DNA of 15,084 nt from Candidatus Gerdarchaeota archaeon (GCA_016840945.1 JAEORJ010000030.1:1-15084), one strand, 5' to 3'; numbered from the stretch's first letter, positions 7,041-13,957 are shown. Notes: generated from the sequence alone by a model not told the origin. Numbers and translations: made by a program.

Positions 7041-7466
7041 ATGATAGATATTGAACATTTTAAGATACCAAAGGAGCTATTCACTATATTAATTGAACAT
7101 GCTAAAGCAACTGCCCCTTATGAATCTGTTTCAATAATTGCTGGTGAGATTAAAGACAAAACAGCTTTTGCTAAAAAAATCTTCACTCCCGAAAATATTG
7201 ATCGCTCAACAGTTTCATTCACTGTTGATCCATTAAAATTGTTTGATGTTTATTCTGAGGTTGAAAAACTAAACTTAGAAATCATTGGTATTTATCATAC
7301 CCATCCTGCAGCCCCTAAACCTTCACTTACAGATTTAAATTATATGGAAGTCAATCAATGTGTTTGGTTAATTAGTGCAATGCACGAACCTGAAAAACCC
7401 AATGGCTTCCTACTACAAGAAGATGGTTCATTAACGCTTGTAAAAATAGATATTATAGACGACTAA
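7041..7466 (+). CDS. JAMM/MPN+ metallopeptidase
   Basis: This is a 141-residue single-domain protein with the full zinc motif of the JAMM (Rpn11/Mec) family: Glu28 in APYESVSIIAG, then His86-Thr-His88, Ser95 and Asp98 in HTHPAAPKPSLTD, matching HxHx(7)SxxD. Such enzymes cut isopeptide or peptide bonds after ubiquitin-like modifiers. Stand-alone archaeal members include desampylases acting on SAMP-type modifiers, and in some bacteria JAMM enzymes process sulfur-carrier proteins. All catalytic residues are present, so it should be active. The substrate cannot be read from the window, because no ubiquitin-like, E1 or E2 gene is next to it. It converges with eS25, with an inverted repeat between them. 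Confidence 0.93.
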   Translation: MIDIEHFKIPKELFTILIEHAKATAPYESVSIIAGEIKDKTAFAKKIFTPENIDRSTVSFTVDPLKLFDVYSEVEKLNLEIIGIYHTHPAAPKPSLTDLNYMEVNQCVWLISAMHEPEKPNGFLLQEDGSLTLVKIDIIDD

Positions 7467-7490
7467 AAATAAGAGAGAAAACAATACAAT

Positions 7491-7524
7491 TCAGGCAACA
7501 GAAAAATTGTTGGTTTATGCCTGA
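7491..7524. terminator. Inverted repeat between the convergent JAMM and eS25 genes
   Basis: TCAGGCA (7491-7497) and TGCCTGA (7518-7524) form a 7-bp stem, with ACA and TGT inside able to extend it around an A-rich loop. The right arm overlaps the last codons and the stop of the eS25 gene. It could serve both convergent transcripts, although neither side has a long T-run. Confidence 0.4.
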
Positions 7525-7796
7525 ACTGCTTTGTAAACTTTAGTATAAGCTGTACGTTCATGGAGTTTGATTTTTCCAGCAGCTTCTAATTCTTTTATCA
7601 ATTGTTTTGCGACATGCATTCGCACTTGATATTTTTGGCAAATTGATGTTGGAGTAATAATTCTTTGTCTGGGGATTTCTTTCAACATTTTCTCCCTAGC
7701 ATCGGATTCAATAATAAGAGCTCGTTCAATAGATTCAAACTCTTTTACTCGGCCCCATTTGCCTTTACGTTTATTCACACTCTGTCTTAGAGCCAT
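7515..7796 (-). CDS. rps25e: Ribosomal protein eS25
   Basis: This is a 93-residue small-subunit ribosomal protein of the S25e family. A basic N-terminus (SVNKRKGKWGR) precedes a winged-helix core: EIPRQRIITPTSICQKYQVRMHVAKQL holds the recognisable turn with Ile-Thr-Pro, and LIKELEAAGKIKLHERTAYTKVYKA closes the wing. The family is found in eukaryotes and in some archaea but not bacteria; eukaryotic eS25 sits at the 40S head near the E site. The length matches archaeal forms, which lack the long eukaryotic lysine tail. The gene stands alone on its strand, with a short leader, a GGTG-like binding site and a TATA box flanked by an inverted repeat. Confidence 0.92.
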   Translation of the reverse strand: MALRQSVNKRKGKWGRVKEFESIERALIIESDAREKMLKEIPRQRIITPTSICQKYQVRMHVAKQLIKELEAAGKIKLHERTAYTKVYKAVQA

Positions 7797-7823
7797 GTTA
7801 ATACACCACTATTTCGTTCGTTA

Positions 7824-7856
7824 GCTATCTTATATTTAAATGCTTGGAAAGATAGC
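7824..7856 (-). promoter_or_regulatory. eS25 promoter: TATA box inside an inverted repeat
   Basis: TATTTAAA at 7833-7840 (TTTAAATA on the coding strand) lies about 40 bases before the eS25 ATG, giving a leader of about 15 bases. It is framed by a perfect 8-bp inverted repeat, GCTATCTT at 7824-7831 and AAGATAGC at 7849-7856. A dimeric repressor bound there would block TBP. The repeat is seen; the operator role is inferred. Confidence 0.5.
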
Positions 7857-7931
7857 AAAACTCATTTTTTAATCTAGGTTTTAGATTAATTTAAGTTGTT
7901 TTTAATTTAAAAACCTTCAAATTTATGAACG

Positions 7932-7940
7932 TATAAAAAG
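7932..7940 (+). promoter_or_regulatory. TATA box of the MIT-domain gene
   Basis: TATAAAAAG lies about 55 bases before the ATG at 7993, giving a leader of about 30 bases that contains the binding site AAGGTGA at 7980-7986. Both elements have normal archaeal form and spacing. Confidence 0.55.
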
Positions 7941-7992
7941 ATAATGAAGCTAAATAATTATTAATTCTATACTGTTAATAAGGTGAAAAAGA

Positions 7993-8835
7993 ATGTCTGA
8001 AACTCAATATTTATTTGAAAGAGCAAAAAGAGCTGCTACAAAAGCTATTCAAGCAGAAAGATCTGGTGACCTTAACACTGCTTTTGAACAATTTCTTAAA
8101 GCAGCTGAGATTTTGCAACAATTAATGGAATTAGAAAAAACTCCTAAAATCCGTGATAGTTATTATGATAAAGCTAAATTATATATCAGTCGTGCTAAAG
8201 AAATTAAAGCATTACAACACAAACCAAAAATTAGTTCTGTAGATGATGATTTACCAAGCGTCCCTGATGATGATGATGAATTTCCTTCACCACCGAAACC
8301 TAAACCTAAGACTTTGCCACCATCCCCGCCACCTCGAGATACTCCTCCTTCTCCTCCTCCCCCTAAGGATATCACAGGTAAAATGATGAGAGGGGAAGAT
8401 GATGAGGATGAAAAAGATGATTCACCAAAAGATACTTTGCCCATACCTCCTCCCCCTCAAGATAAGCCAAAATCTACAAACTTGCCTCCTCCACCAAAAC
8501 CTAAAGAAACACCTCCCCCCCCTCCTAAAAAAGAGATTAACCTTCCATCAAAAACAACTTTTGAATTACTTTTTGATGAAGGGAAATATCGTGATTGTGT
8601 CGATGAATGTGCAAAAAGTGTAGAAGCAGAATTACGTGTTCGATTAGGATTATTTGATGAACAATTAACATTAGGGATGATTATTGAGCAAGGCTTGAAA
8701 AAAGGGATGGATGTTTTGCGGGAGTTCAAGTATGTGAACATTCTGATGAATCGAATCGAACATGAGAATTATCGTCCAAATAAAATGGAAGCTCAAAAAG
8801 CAGTAGATATAACAAATAAGATATTATTGAGCTAG
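7993..8835 (+). CDS. MIT domain / proline-rich linker / HEPN-like protein
   Basis: This is a 280-residue protein in three parts. Residues 1-75 read as an MIT three-helix bundle (FERAKRAATKAIQAERSGD, then NTAFEQFLKAAEILQQL, then a third helix ending in ISRAKEIKAL), the fold by which Vps4 and other ESCRT partners bind ESCRT-III tails. Residues 76-188 are an acidic and proline-rich disordered linker with several PPP to PPPPP runs, of the kind bound by profilin, SH3, WW or EVH1 modules. Residues 189-280 resemble a HEPN bundle: FDEGKYRDCVDECAKSVEAE, then LMNRIEHENYRPNKMEA, matching the family pattern RNxxxH except that the Arg is Met252; His257 stays. It therefore looks like a non-catalytic adaptor. 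No AAA ATPase or ESCRT-III gene is adjacent. The MIT call is strong, the HEPN call moderate. Confidence 0.82.
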   Translation: MSETQYLFERAKRAATKAIQAERSGDLNTAFEQFLKAAEILQQLMELEKTPKIRDSYYDKAKLYISRAKEIKALQHKPKISSVDDDLPSVPDDDDEFPSPPKPKPKTLPPSPPPRDTPPSPPPPKDITGKMMRGEDDEDEKDDSPKDTLPIPPPPQDKPKSTNLPPPPKPKETPPPPPKKEINLPSKTTFELLFDEGKYRDCVDECAKSVEAELRVRLGLFDEQLTLGMIIEQGLKKGMDVLREFKYVNILMNRIEHENYRPNKMEAQKAVDITNKILLS

Positions 8836-8843
8836 AAAAAAGG

Positions 8844-8876
8844 GAAAATCATAACTATGATTTTCTCATTATTTTT
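8844..8876 (+). terminator. Terminator hairpin after the MIT-domain gene
   Basis: GAAAATCATA (8844-8853) and TATGATTTTC (8856-8865) form a 10-base perfect inverted repeat around AC, followed by a T-rich tail ending in a six-T run. It lies 8 bases after the stop codon. Confidence 0.6.
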
Positions 8877-8898
8877 TATCAAAAAAAGAGAGAAGAGG

Positions 8899-8962
8899 AA
8901 TAGGTGGAAGACTGTAAGTGATTGGGGGTAAATCAACCTAAAGTCAATTTGTTCCACCTATT
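8899..8962 (-). terminator. Large inverted-repeat element at the 3' end of the 7TM gene
   Basis: AATAGGTGGAA (8899-8909) and TTCCACCTATT (8952-8962) are perfect 11-base complements. Inside, GACT (8910-8913) can pair with AGTC (8942-8945) and TGATT (8919-8923) with AATCA (8931-8935) around a G-rich loop. Read on the minus strand it begins at the stop codon of the membrane protein gene and is followed by a long C/T-rich tract ending in seven T residues, so it may be an elaborate terminator. A small structured RNA is the alternative. Confidence 0.45.
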
Positions 8963-9741
8963 CAATAGGGTCTTTCAATTTTCTGCTCTTGTTGTGTTTT
9001 GAGAAGTTGTGATTCATTTGGTAAAATCTTGGTTCGAGCTGATGTGTCGGATTCTGCCTTAACATAGAAGCCAATAAGCATGAGCATTGGTCCCATCACC
9101 CAAGTAATGAGGGCTAATGTTGGGAACAAATAAGGTGTTATCTCAAGAAAGGCATCTATTAAGAACATAAACAATCCAATAATAATTGTTGAATAGCCAA
9201 CAACGAAATAGCCAACACGCCTTTTCGCTTGTTTATTCTTAGATGATCTATAAGTTAGCATTAGCAGAATATTTGCTGTAATAACAAAAACAGCAGTGAT
9301 TATTTGAATGCAAATTTTGCCATAAATATTGTCTGTTGTTTTGAAACCCCCAAATTCATCTGTTGTTACCCAATCATTTGCAGCACCAAAACCAGATAGT
9401 AACCCTGCGATAGCTATTAAGATAACATAGAGTATCCAATTTAATTTTTCAGCACCAAAATAAATGCCATAAGCAGCTGCAAATAATATGAAAGCGCTTA
9501 AAATGCCAAAGATAACACCGAGATCTCTGAAAATGTCCGCTATAAAGATTGAACGATAAGCTACAGCGAATACTATCCCATTGAAAATCATTGAAAGTGA
9601 CCAGCTAATGAAACCAGCAGAAAATAATTGATTCAAGCGTCTTTTCGGATTTTTGCTAAGAAATAGAGTACTCAAAATAGCAGAAACAAACCCTGTGATT
9701 ATCCAAGAAATGGATGTAAAGAGATTAAATGTTGTTGCCAA
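8962..9741 (-). CDS. Seven-helix integral membrane protein, function unknown
   Basis: This is a 259-residue protein with seven clear hydrophobic helices (roughly 8-29, 38-64, 72-96, 101-120, 138-164, 176-200, 207-230). Short basic loops (SKNPKRRLNQ, SSKNKQAKRR) mark the cytosolic side, with a polar 25-residue tail. The arrangement recalls the 7TM sensor modules found in front of histidine kinases, but no kinase or other output domain is attached, and no conserved catalytic or ligand residue is recognisable. The TTG at 9741 starts right before the first helix, with a GAGTGG-like weak binding site. A TTTTTATATA box about 35-40 bases upstream fits a short leader. It is divergent from the LVIVD gene. 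Confidence 0.72.
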   Translation of the reverse strand: MATTFNLFTSISWIITGFVSAILSTLFLSKNPKRRLNQLFSAGFISWSLSMIFNGIVFAVAYRSIFIADIFRDLGVIFGILSAFILFAAAYGIYFGAEKLNWILYVILIAIAGLLSGFGAANDWVTTDEFGGFKTTDNIYGKICIQIITAVFVITANILLMLTYRSSKNKQAKRRVGYFVVGYSTIIIGLFMFLIDAFLEITPYLFPTLALITWVMGPMLMLIGFYVKAESDTSARTKILPNESQLLKTQQEQKIERPY

Positions 9742-9773
9742 TTAAATCCACTCAAGAAATGATTCCAAGATGA

Positions 9774-9784
9774 GTATATAAAAA
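9774..9784 (-). promoter_or_regulatory. TATA box in the divergent 7TM / LVIVD region
   Basis: TATATAAAAA (plus strand) reads TTTTTATATA on the minus strand. Its distance of 33-43 bases from the TTG at 9741 suits the membrane protein gene. For the plus-strand gene at 9896 it would leave a leader of about 90 bases, so assignment to the minus strand is preferred. Confidence 0.45.
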
Positions 9785-9895
9785 CCCAAATAAACAAAAT
9801 ATTAGCAGAAAAAAGCTTAATTGAAGTAAATAACTAACTTAAAATGAATGATTAACCTTATGTCCTATTGTTGTATATAGTTTAGATGATTAGGT

Positions 9896-11935
9896 ATGAG
9901 ATATTATAAAAAAGTAAAAGCATTTGCAATAATGATAATCATACTTGGTAGTTTTTTCTCACAAACACAATTGATTTTGCAATCACATGTTAATGGACAA
10001 ATTCAGGATGAATCAATTTCTACTGCTCAAAATGATTTTGTTCCAATTAACTTCAATTTAAAGGAAATAGCTCAATATGGATTTGGTCAAGACATTGTTG
10101 ATGTAGCTATTAAAGATAATTTTCTTTTCGTTGCTGATCAAGCATTAGGTTTGCTTATTGTTAATATCTCTACTATAATTAATCCAATTTTAGCTGATAC
10201 CTACAAATCAAATGATGGTAGCGTTTATAATATTATTATAGATGGAAATCGAGCGTTTGTGGCTCACGGGAGAGAAGGATTGAAAATATTAGATATTTCT
10301 GATCCGTATAATGTTGAAGAAATTAGCAGCTATTATGATGGTGGAATCATCTGGAAGATATTTCTTGCTAATAATTATTTGTATCTTGTAAACCGTCTAT
10401 TAGGCTTAGAGATAATCGATATTTCAGATATAGAGAATCCATATAAAATTGGATTATATGCTGGGCAACCATATGATGTCACAGTGGATGAAAAATATGC
10501 TTTCATTGCAGCAGGACCCAATCAGGGATTAGAGGTGGTTGATATCTCTGATCCTATAGAGCCAAAGAAAATTGGCGAGTTAAAAACAGAATTTGAGGAT
10601 ACTGTAGGAATAGAACGATATGGTGATTATGTTTTATTAGCTAATAAAGAAGATGGATTGAAAATTGTCAAAATCACCCGACCTAGAAATCCAAAACTAA
10701 TGACAGTATTTTCTGATATTGATGATGGAAGCATATGGGATATTCATATTAATGGCAGTTTTGCTTATGCATCTGGTGAAGATGGTGGTTTATTTGTTAT
10801 TGATATTACAATACCAGATAATCCACGACTAGTTGCGAGATATAAAGACAGCTTAAATGGTAAAACTTTCAATGTAAGAACTTTTGGTAAATATATTTTT
10901 GTTGCTGATTACACTGATGGAGTTGAGGTCCTACTATGGAAAACAAAACAACCAGTGCCTATGGAAGGGCAATATATAGAGATTGATTCAAAACAATTAA
11001 ATTTCAATCATTCTGTTGGCCCTTTTGCGATAAGTGCTTTTCTAGGAAATGAAACACTAGGGTTAAATTTGAGTTTGTATCTTGATGTGGGATTAATGTC
11101 TCTTATCGATGTTACAGTGGAAGCTCCAGAACAAATAAATCCGGGTGAATATATTAATTTGAAAATAGGTATGAGAGCAAATGAGAGTATTTTTTGGGGA
11201 AGATTTGAAGGCACAATAGAATTATTAACGCCTTGGGGGTCATCAGAGGTATTCTCATTAGAGGATGTTGGTGTACCAGAATATATTGGTCTCTCAGCTT
11301 TCAAGACATTTATAGGTGAAAATATCGTTGAAGATACATCCCTTAACAGGGTGACATTATGGGAAGATGATATTCTTAATTATTCTTTATCTTTAATAAT
11401 GACCCCATATTTTAACGTCACTGGGTCAGCTATCATATATTCAGAAATAAATGCTACTGATGAATATTTTAAGATAGAATGGACCAATGATGGCGAAGAA
11501 GTTATTGTACCAATCAGAATACCTAAAGAAATAGATGATTTCTATGGGTTACCTTTAGAGGATTTAAAATTCATAATAAATGATCTTTTGTTAGATTTTG
11601 ATAAATTAAGATTTGATTTATACCTATATGATATCATATCAATTTACAGTTGGGAGCTTAATTTCTCAAGTGTGAGTTTCCTAACACCAGATTTATTTGA
11701 AGGCTTAAATTACAAATTACTTTACCCTAATCAACCTAATAATCAAACCTTATTGTTTTTGGATGGAAACTATACTTTAACTCCCTTCATAATCTATCTC
11801 TATATGACTGGCAGTATAGAAATGCCTACCTGGGCTCTTTTCTTAACAATAATTGGGATAATAGCTGTTCTGATTCTACCATGGGTATTAATCTTAATAT
11901 CATCAAGAAGAAGGAATAGACCACAGAATAATTGA
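9896..11935 (+). CDS. Surface-anchored LVIVD-repeat beta-propeller protein
   Basis: This is a 679-residue exported protein. A hydrophobic N-terminal segment after MRYYKKVK serves as a signal peptide (about 9-30). Seven repeats follow between about 80 and 355, each with a G[LV]xx[LVI]x core: GLLIVNIS, GLKILDISDP, GLEIIDIS, GLEVVDISDP, GLKIVKITRP, GLFVIDITIP, GVEVLLWK. These are LVIVD repeats, known from archaeal and bacterial cell-surface proteins and expected to fold as a seven-bladed propeller. A beta-rich domain (about 360-640) with many Asn-x-Ser/Thr sites comes next. A C-terminal membrane helix (about 645-669) and the tail RRRNRPQNN anchor it with the bulk outside the cell. A role in binding or adhesion is likely but unproven. 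The ATG at 9896 has only AGGT before it. Confidence 0.88.
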   Translation: MRYYKKVKAFAIMIIILGSFFSQTQLILQSHVNGQIQDESISTAQNDFVPINFNLKEIAQYGFGQDIVDVAIKDNFLFVADQALGLLIVNISTIINPILADTYKSNDGSVYNIIIDGNRAFVAHGREGLKILDISDPYNVEEISSYYDGGIIWKIFLANNYLYLVNRLLGLEIIDISDIENPYKIGLYAGQPYDVTVDEKYAFIAAGPNQGLEVVDISDPIEPKKIGELKTEFEDTVGIERYGDYVLLANKEDGLKIVKITRPRNPKLMTVFSDIDDGSIWDIHINGSFAYASGEDGGLFVIDITIPDNPRLVARYKDSLNGKTFNVRTFGKYIFVADYTDGVEVLLWKTKQPVPMEGQYIEIDSKQLNFNHSVGPFAISAFLGNETLGLNLSLYLDVGLMSLIDVTVEAPEQINPGEYINLKIGMRANESIFWGRFEGTIELLTPWGSSEVFSLEDVGVPEYIGLSAFKTFIGENIVEDTSLNRVTLWEDDILNYSLSLIMTPYFNVTGSAIIYSEINATDEYFKIEWTNDGEEVIVPIRIPKEIDDFYGLPLEDLKFIINDLLLDFDKLRFDLYLYDIISIYSWELNFSSVSFLTPDLFEGLNYKLLYPNQPNNQTLLFLDGNYTLTPFIIYLYMTGSIEMPTWALFLTIIGIIAVLILPWVLILISSRRRNRPQNN

Positions 11936-11952
11936 AGTAACTTTACCTATAA

Positions 11953-12225
11953 TTATTCCGAAAGAATAAAACTTCTAATAGTTGGGTCATTTAGATATTC
12001 AATGATTTCTTCATCAAAATCTATACCAGTAAGCATTGAAGCAATACGGGTTTTTTCAGCAATGGATTTTTTAGAATTCAATATCCAACGAACCATATCT
12101 TGTCTCTCATGTTGTATTTGGGTTATACGGCAAATAAGGCAATCTTTATTATTTTTAGCCTGAACAAAAGGTAATTTATTTTTGAGTGCTAAGTCGTTGT
12201 TATTTGTATTATTAAACGAAGACAA
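11953..12225 (-). CDS. Small protein with one CxxC motif, function unknown
   Basis: This is a 90-residue product with no recognised family. It has an Asn-rich N-terminus, a single CLIC motif (Cys29-Cys32), then two predicted helices (ITQIQHERQDMVRWILNS and AEKTRIASMLTGI) and a short acidic end. One CxxC pair could bind a metal only as part of a dimer. The start is TTG at 12225, chosen because AAGGAG lies 7 bases upstream on the coding strand. It converges with the LVIVD gene 17 bases away, and TTATTC/GAATAA around the stop codon can form a 6-bp hairpin. The good binding site supports a real gene. Confidence 0.65.
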   Translation of the reverse strand: MSSFNNTNNNDLALKNKLPFVQAKNNKDCLICRITQIQHERQDMVRWILNSKKSIAEKTRIASMLTGIDFDEEIIEYLNDPTIRSFILSE

Positions 12226-12236
12226 GAGTTTATTCT
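12226..12236 (-). promoter_or_regulatory. Ribosome binding site fixing the TTG at 12225
   Basis: On the minus strand AAGGAG precedes AATAAACTC and TTG. The spacing is normal, and no other start codon in this frame has such a site. Confidence 0.6.
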
Positions 12237-12375
12237 CCTTTATCTTAAAGATAGATTGAAGCTTTTTAAACCACTAAACCACTAACAAATAAGCACTAAT
12301 ACGCACAAGTATCTTAAAGAAGTAAATATTATCTAAGTAATACTCACATGACAATACTAGAAAAAGGCTTGAATA

Positions 12376-13053
12376 ATGTATTTTTTATCACACACATACA
12401 CCTTGTTGAAAGCTTTACCAAAAAACATACCAAAAGAAATGATTGCCCCAATGATAATTGGATCTTGGGCACCTGATGCAGGATATTTCCCCCTATTCTC
12501 CTGGCAACTAAGGCAATTTAAGCATAGTGAAAAACCAACTATAGCACTTTATAGAAGAAATTCACTAGAAGATTATGCTTATACTATTGGTTGGAAAGCT
12601 CATATCCTTAGTGATAAAATCATACATGCAAGACCATTCTTTGATGATAATACCCCATTATGTCCAGTAATACCTAGAAATAAAGGAACAAAGGTTTTAC
12701 TTCTATCTGCAAAAAAACATTTGGGTAGGGAGGTAGGACTTGACTTATTTATTTGTGAACATCTATTATCTAAAGATGATATAATAACAAAAACATTGTT
12801 TAAAAAAGAAACATACTTGACAGAGAATATTACTAATTCAGGATTTACATTATTACAGAAATACATCTATGCTTATGTAACAAAATTTCTAGGTTTATTG
12901 AAGATAAGAACTATTACAAGTAAAAAAATTCTAAAATTCATTGATTATGAATTTTTTTTTGATGAAAAAACACAACAACAAACAATAAATCTATTGGAAA
13001 AGATAATAGATGAAAATAAAAAATTAATAAGCGAAAATATAACAAATCAATAA
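12376..13053 (+). CDS. Zinc-dependent phospholipase C-like protein
   Basis: This is a 225-residue soluble protein resembling the zinc-dependent phospholipase C / S1-P1 nuclease-like fold. Near the N-terminus His6 (FLSHTYTLL) and Asp34 (GSWAPDAGYFP) match the typical first metal ligands. His50 and the helix GWKAHILSDKIIH, with His76, Asp80 and His84 in H-x3-D-x3-H spacing, supply the rest. The second half is helical and lysine-rich and lacks clear motifs. There is no signal peptide, unlike secreted bacterial PLCs, so a cytosolic substrate is likely. Related uncharacterised proteins are common in archaea and anaerobic bacteria. The ATG at 12376 is used because it places the first metal ligand at position 6, as in the family. 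The function as a lipase is not established. Confidence 0.72.
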   Translation: MYFLSHTYTLLKALPKNIPKEMIAPMIIGSWAPDAGYFPLFSWQLRQFKHSEKPTIALYRRNSLEDYAYTIGWKAHILSDKIIHARPFFDDNTPLCPVIPRNKGTKVLLLSAKKHLGREVGLDLFICEHLLSKDDIITKTLFKKETYLTENITNSGFTLLQKYIYAYVTKFLGLLKIRTITSKKILKFIDYEFFFDEKTQQQTINLLEKIIDENKKLISENITNQ

Positions 13054-13103
13054 AGAAGAAAAGCTTTATAATAAAATAGAAGGCAGAAGAAACAAATTAC
13101 TGT

Positions 13104-13212
13104 GGCCGGGTGGTCTAGATTGGTATGATTCTACCTTGGGGACAAGGTTGGATTTTTTCCAGCACTGCCAAATTGGTAGTGATCCGGGGTTCGAATCCCC
13201 GCTCGGTCACCA
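13104..13212 (+). tRNA. tRNA-Pro(GGG) with canonical intron
   Basis: The acceptor arm GGCCGGG (13104-13110) pairs with CTCGGTC (13202-13208), with two G-U pairs, followed by discriminator A and an encoded CCA. The T arm is CGGGG-TTCGAAT-CCCCG. The anticodon stem CTACC (13131-13135) pairs with GGTAG (13175-13179), and the loop TTGGGG carries anticodon GGG, reading CCC codons. An intron interrupts the loop after position 37. A T-rich stretch follows the gene at about 13227 and can serve as terminator. Confidence 0.95.
13142..13173 (+). other. tRNA-Pro intron with bulge-helix-bulge
   Basis: TTGG (13136-13139) pairs with CCAA (13168-13171) as the 4-bp central helix. The 3-nt bulges GGA (13140-13142) and ATT (13172-13174) lie on opposite strands, and the anticodon stem forms the outer helix. 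Cutting after the second base of each bulge removes 32 nt (13142-13173) and restores a seven-base loop. The inner part folds through TTGG/CCAG around a T-run. This is the standard archaeal splice site at 37/38. Confidence 0.9.
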
Positions 13213-13285
13213 CTTAGTTTTCAAGCCTTTTTTTGAAGTTTTATTTTATTAAAAAAAGTAGGTGGTAGAATATTTTAAGGAAAAA

Positions 13286-13957
13286 TTATTCACCCACTTC
13301 ATTAAGAATTGCTGGTATTAATTGTCGAAAGTTAGCATTTTCAGGAATGCCATCGTTTGGATCAATTTCTTTAACAATATTCAATATCGCTACATCAGCA
13401 CCATTGAAATATGCCTTTCGTACACTATCAGCTAATAATCCTCCCGCAACAGAAATAAAAGTGTCGTATTTTGATCTCACTTTAGAGATATCTTTATACC
13501 GAATAATGCTACGAGCATTTGTTTCCTCATCCCGACCTTTATGAATAATAACGAAATCTGGTCTATGACGCAAAGGCAGTAATTTCTTAAGGGGATTTTT
13601 CACTCCAAGCATATCTATCATTGAGTAGATTCCAAGCTTTTTGCAATAATCATTGAAGAAATCTAATGTTTCAACAGGAGCTGATCCCATAACTGTAACA
13701 GCATTTGCACCAGCATTGGATGCAAAACGCACTTCAGCAATTGCGCCATCTGTTACTTTCAGATCAGCTACAACGAGCCCTCGCCACATACTCCTAATTA
13801 ACGAGACGCCTTGCATCCCATATTGTTTGATATAAGGTGTTCCAGCTTCAATGAGTATTCGTTCATCGTATGGTATAAGAGGAAGAATGGTTCTAACCTG
13901 ATTGGTTGAACCATTAAAAGCAATTTGGATATATCGTCTATTAGATTTTATTGACAA
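13286..13957 (-). CDS. Hexulose-6-phosphate synthase-like OMPDC-family protein
   Basis: This is a 223-residue TIM-barrel enzyme of the orotidine monophosphate decarboxylase superfamily, HPS branch. IEAGTPYIKQYG holds the expected Glu37, and VADLKVTDG supplies the Asp65-x-Lys67-x2-Asp70 motif that binds the metal and substrate. VIIHKGRDEET and SVAGGL follow in normal order. HPS joins formaldehyde to ribulose 5-phosphate or, in archaea lacking the oxidative pentose pathway, runs in reverse to make ribulose 5-phosphate. The last phosphate-binding segment, normally VGRAI, reads ILNIVKE here, so the Gly-Arg pair is lost and the substrate may differ. The TTG start at 13957 has AGGGGA 8 bases upstream and lies 14 bases after the slipin stop, so the two are probably co-transcribed. 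Confidence 0.78.
   Translation of the reverse strand: MSIKSNRRYIQIAFNGSTNQVRTILPLIPYDERILIEAGTPYIKQYGMQGVSLIRSMWRGLVVADLKVTDGAIAEVRFASNAGANAVTVMGSAPVETLDFFNDYCKKLGIYSMIDMLGVKNPLKKLLPLRHRPDFVIIHKGRDEETNARSIIRYKDISKVRSKYDTFISVAGGLLADSVRKAYFNGADVAILNIVKEIDPNDGIPENANFRQLIPAILNEVGE

Noticed and set aside
8244..8530. Proline/aspartate codon runs as a simple-sequence repeat or CRISPR-like array
   Set aside because: There is no constant repeat-spacer structure; the pattern comes from coding for a low-complexity linker in an intact frame.
8163..8741. Glycine- and serine-rich open frames opposite the MIT-domain gene
   Set aside because: The Gly/Ser runs are the reverse complement of the proline- and aspartate-rich linker codons, so they are shadows rather than genes.
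12268..12285. Direct repeat of CCACTAAA before the divergent region
   Set aside because: Only two imperfect copies of 7-8 bases occur in AT-rich DNA, with no spacing pattern; this is compatible with chance.
13213..13285. Possible attachment site next to tRNA-Pro
   Set aside because: No duplicated tRNA 3' end, integrase gene or compositional change is visible nearby.
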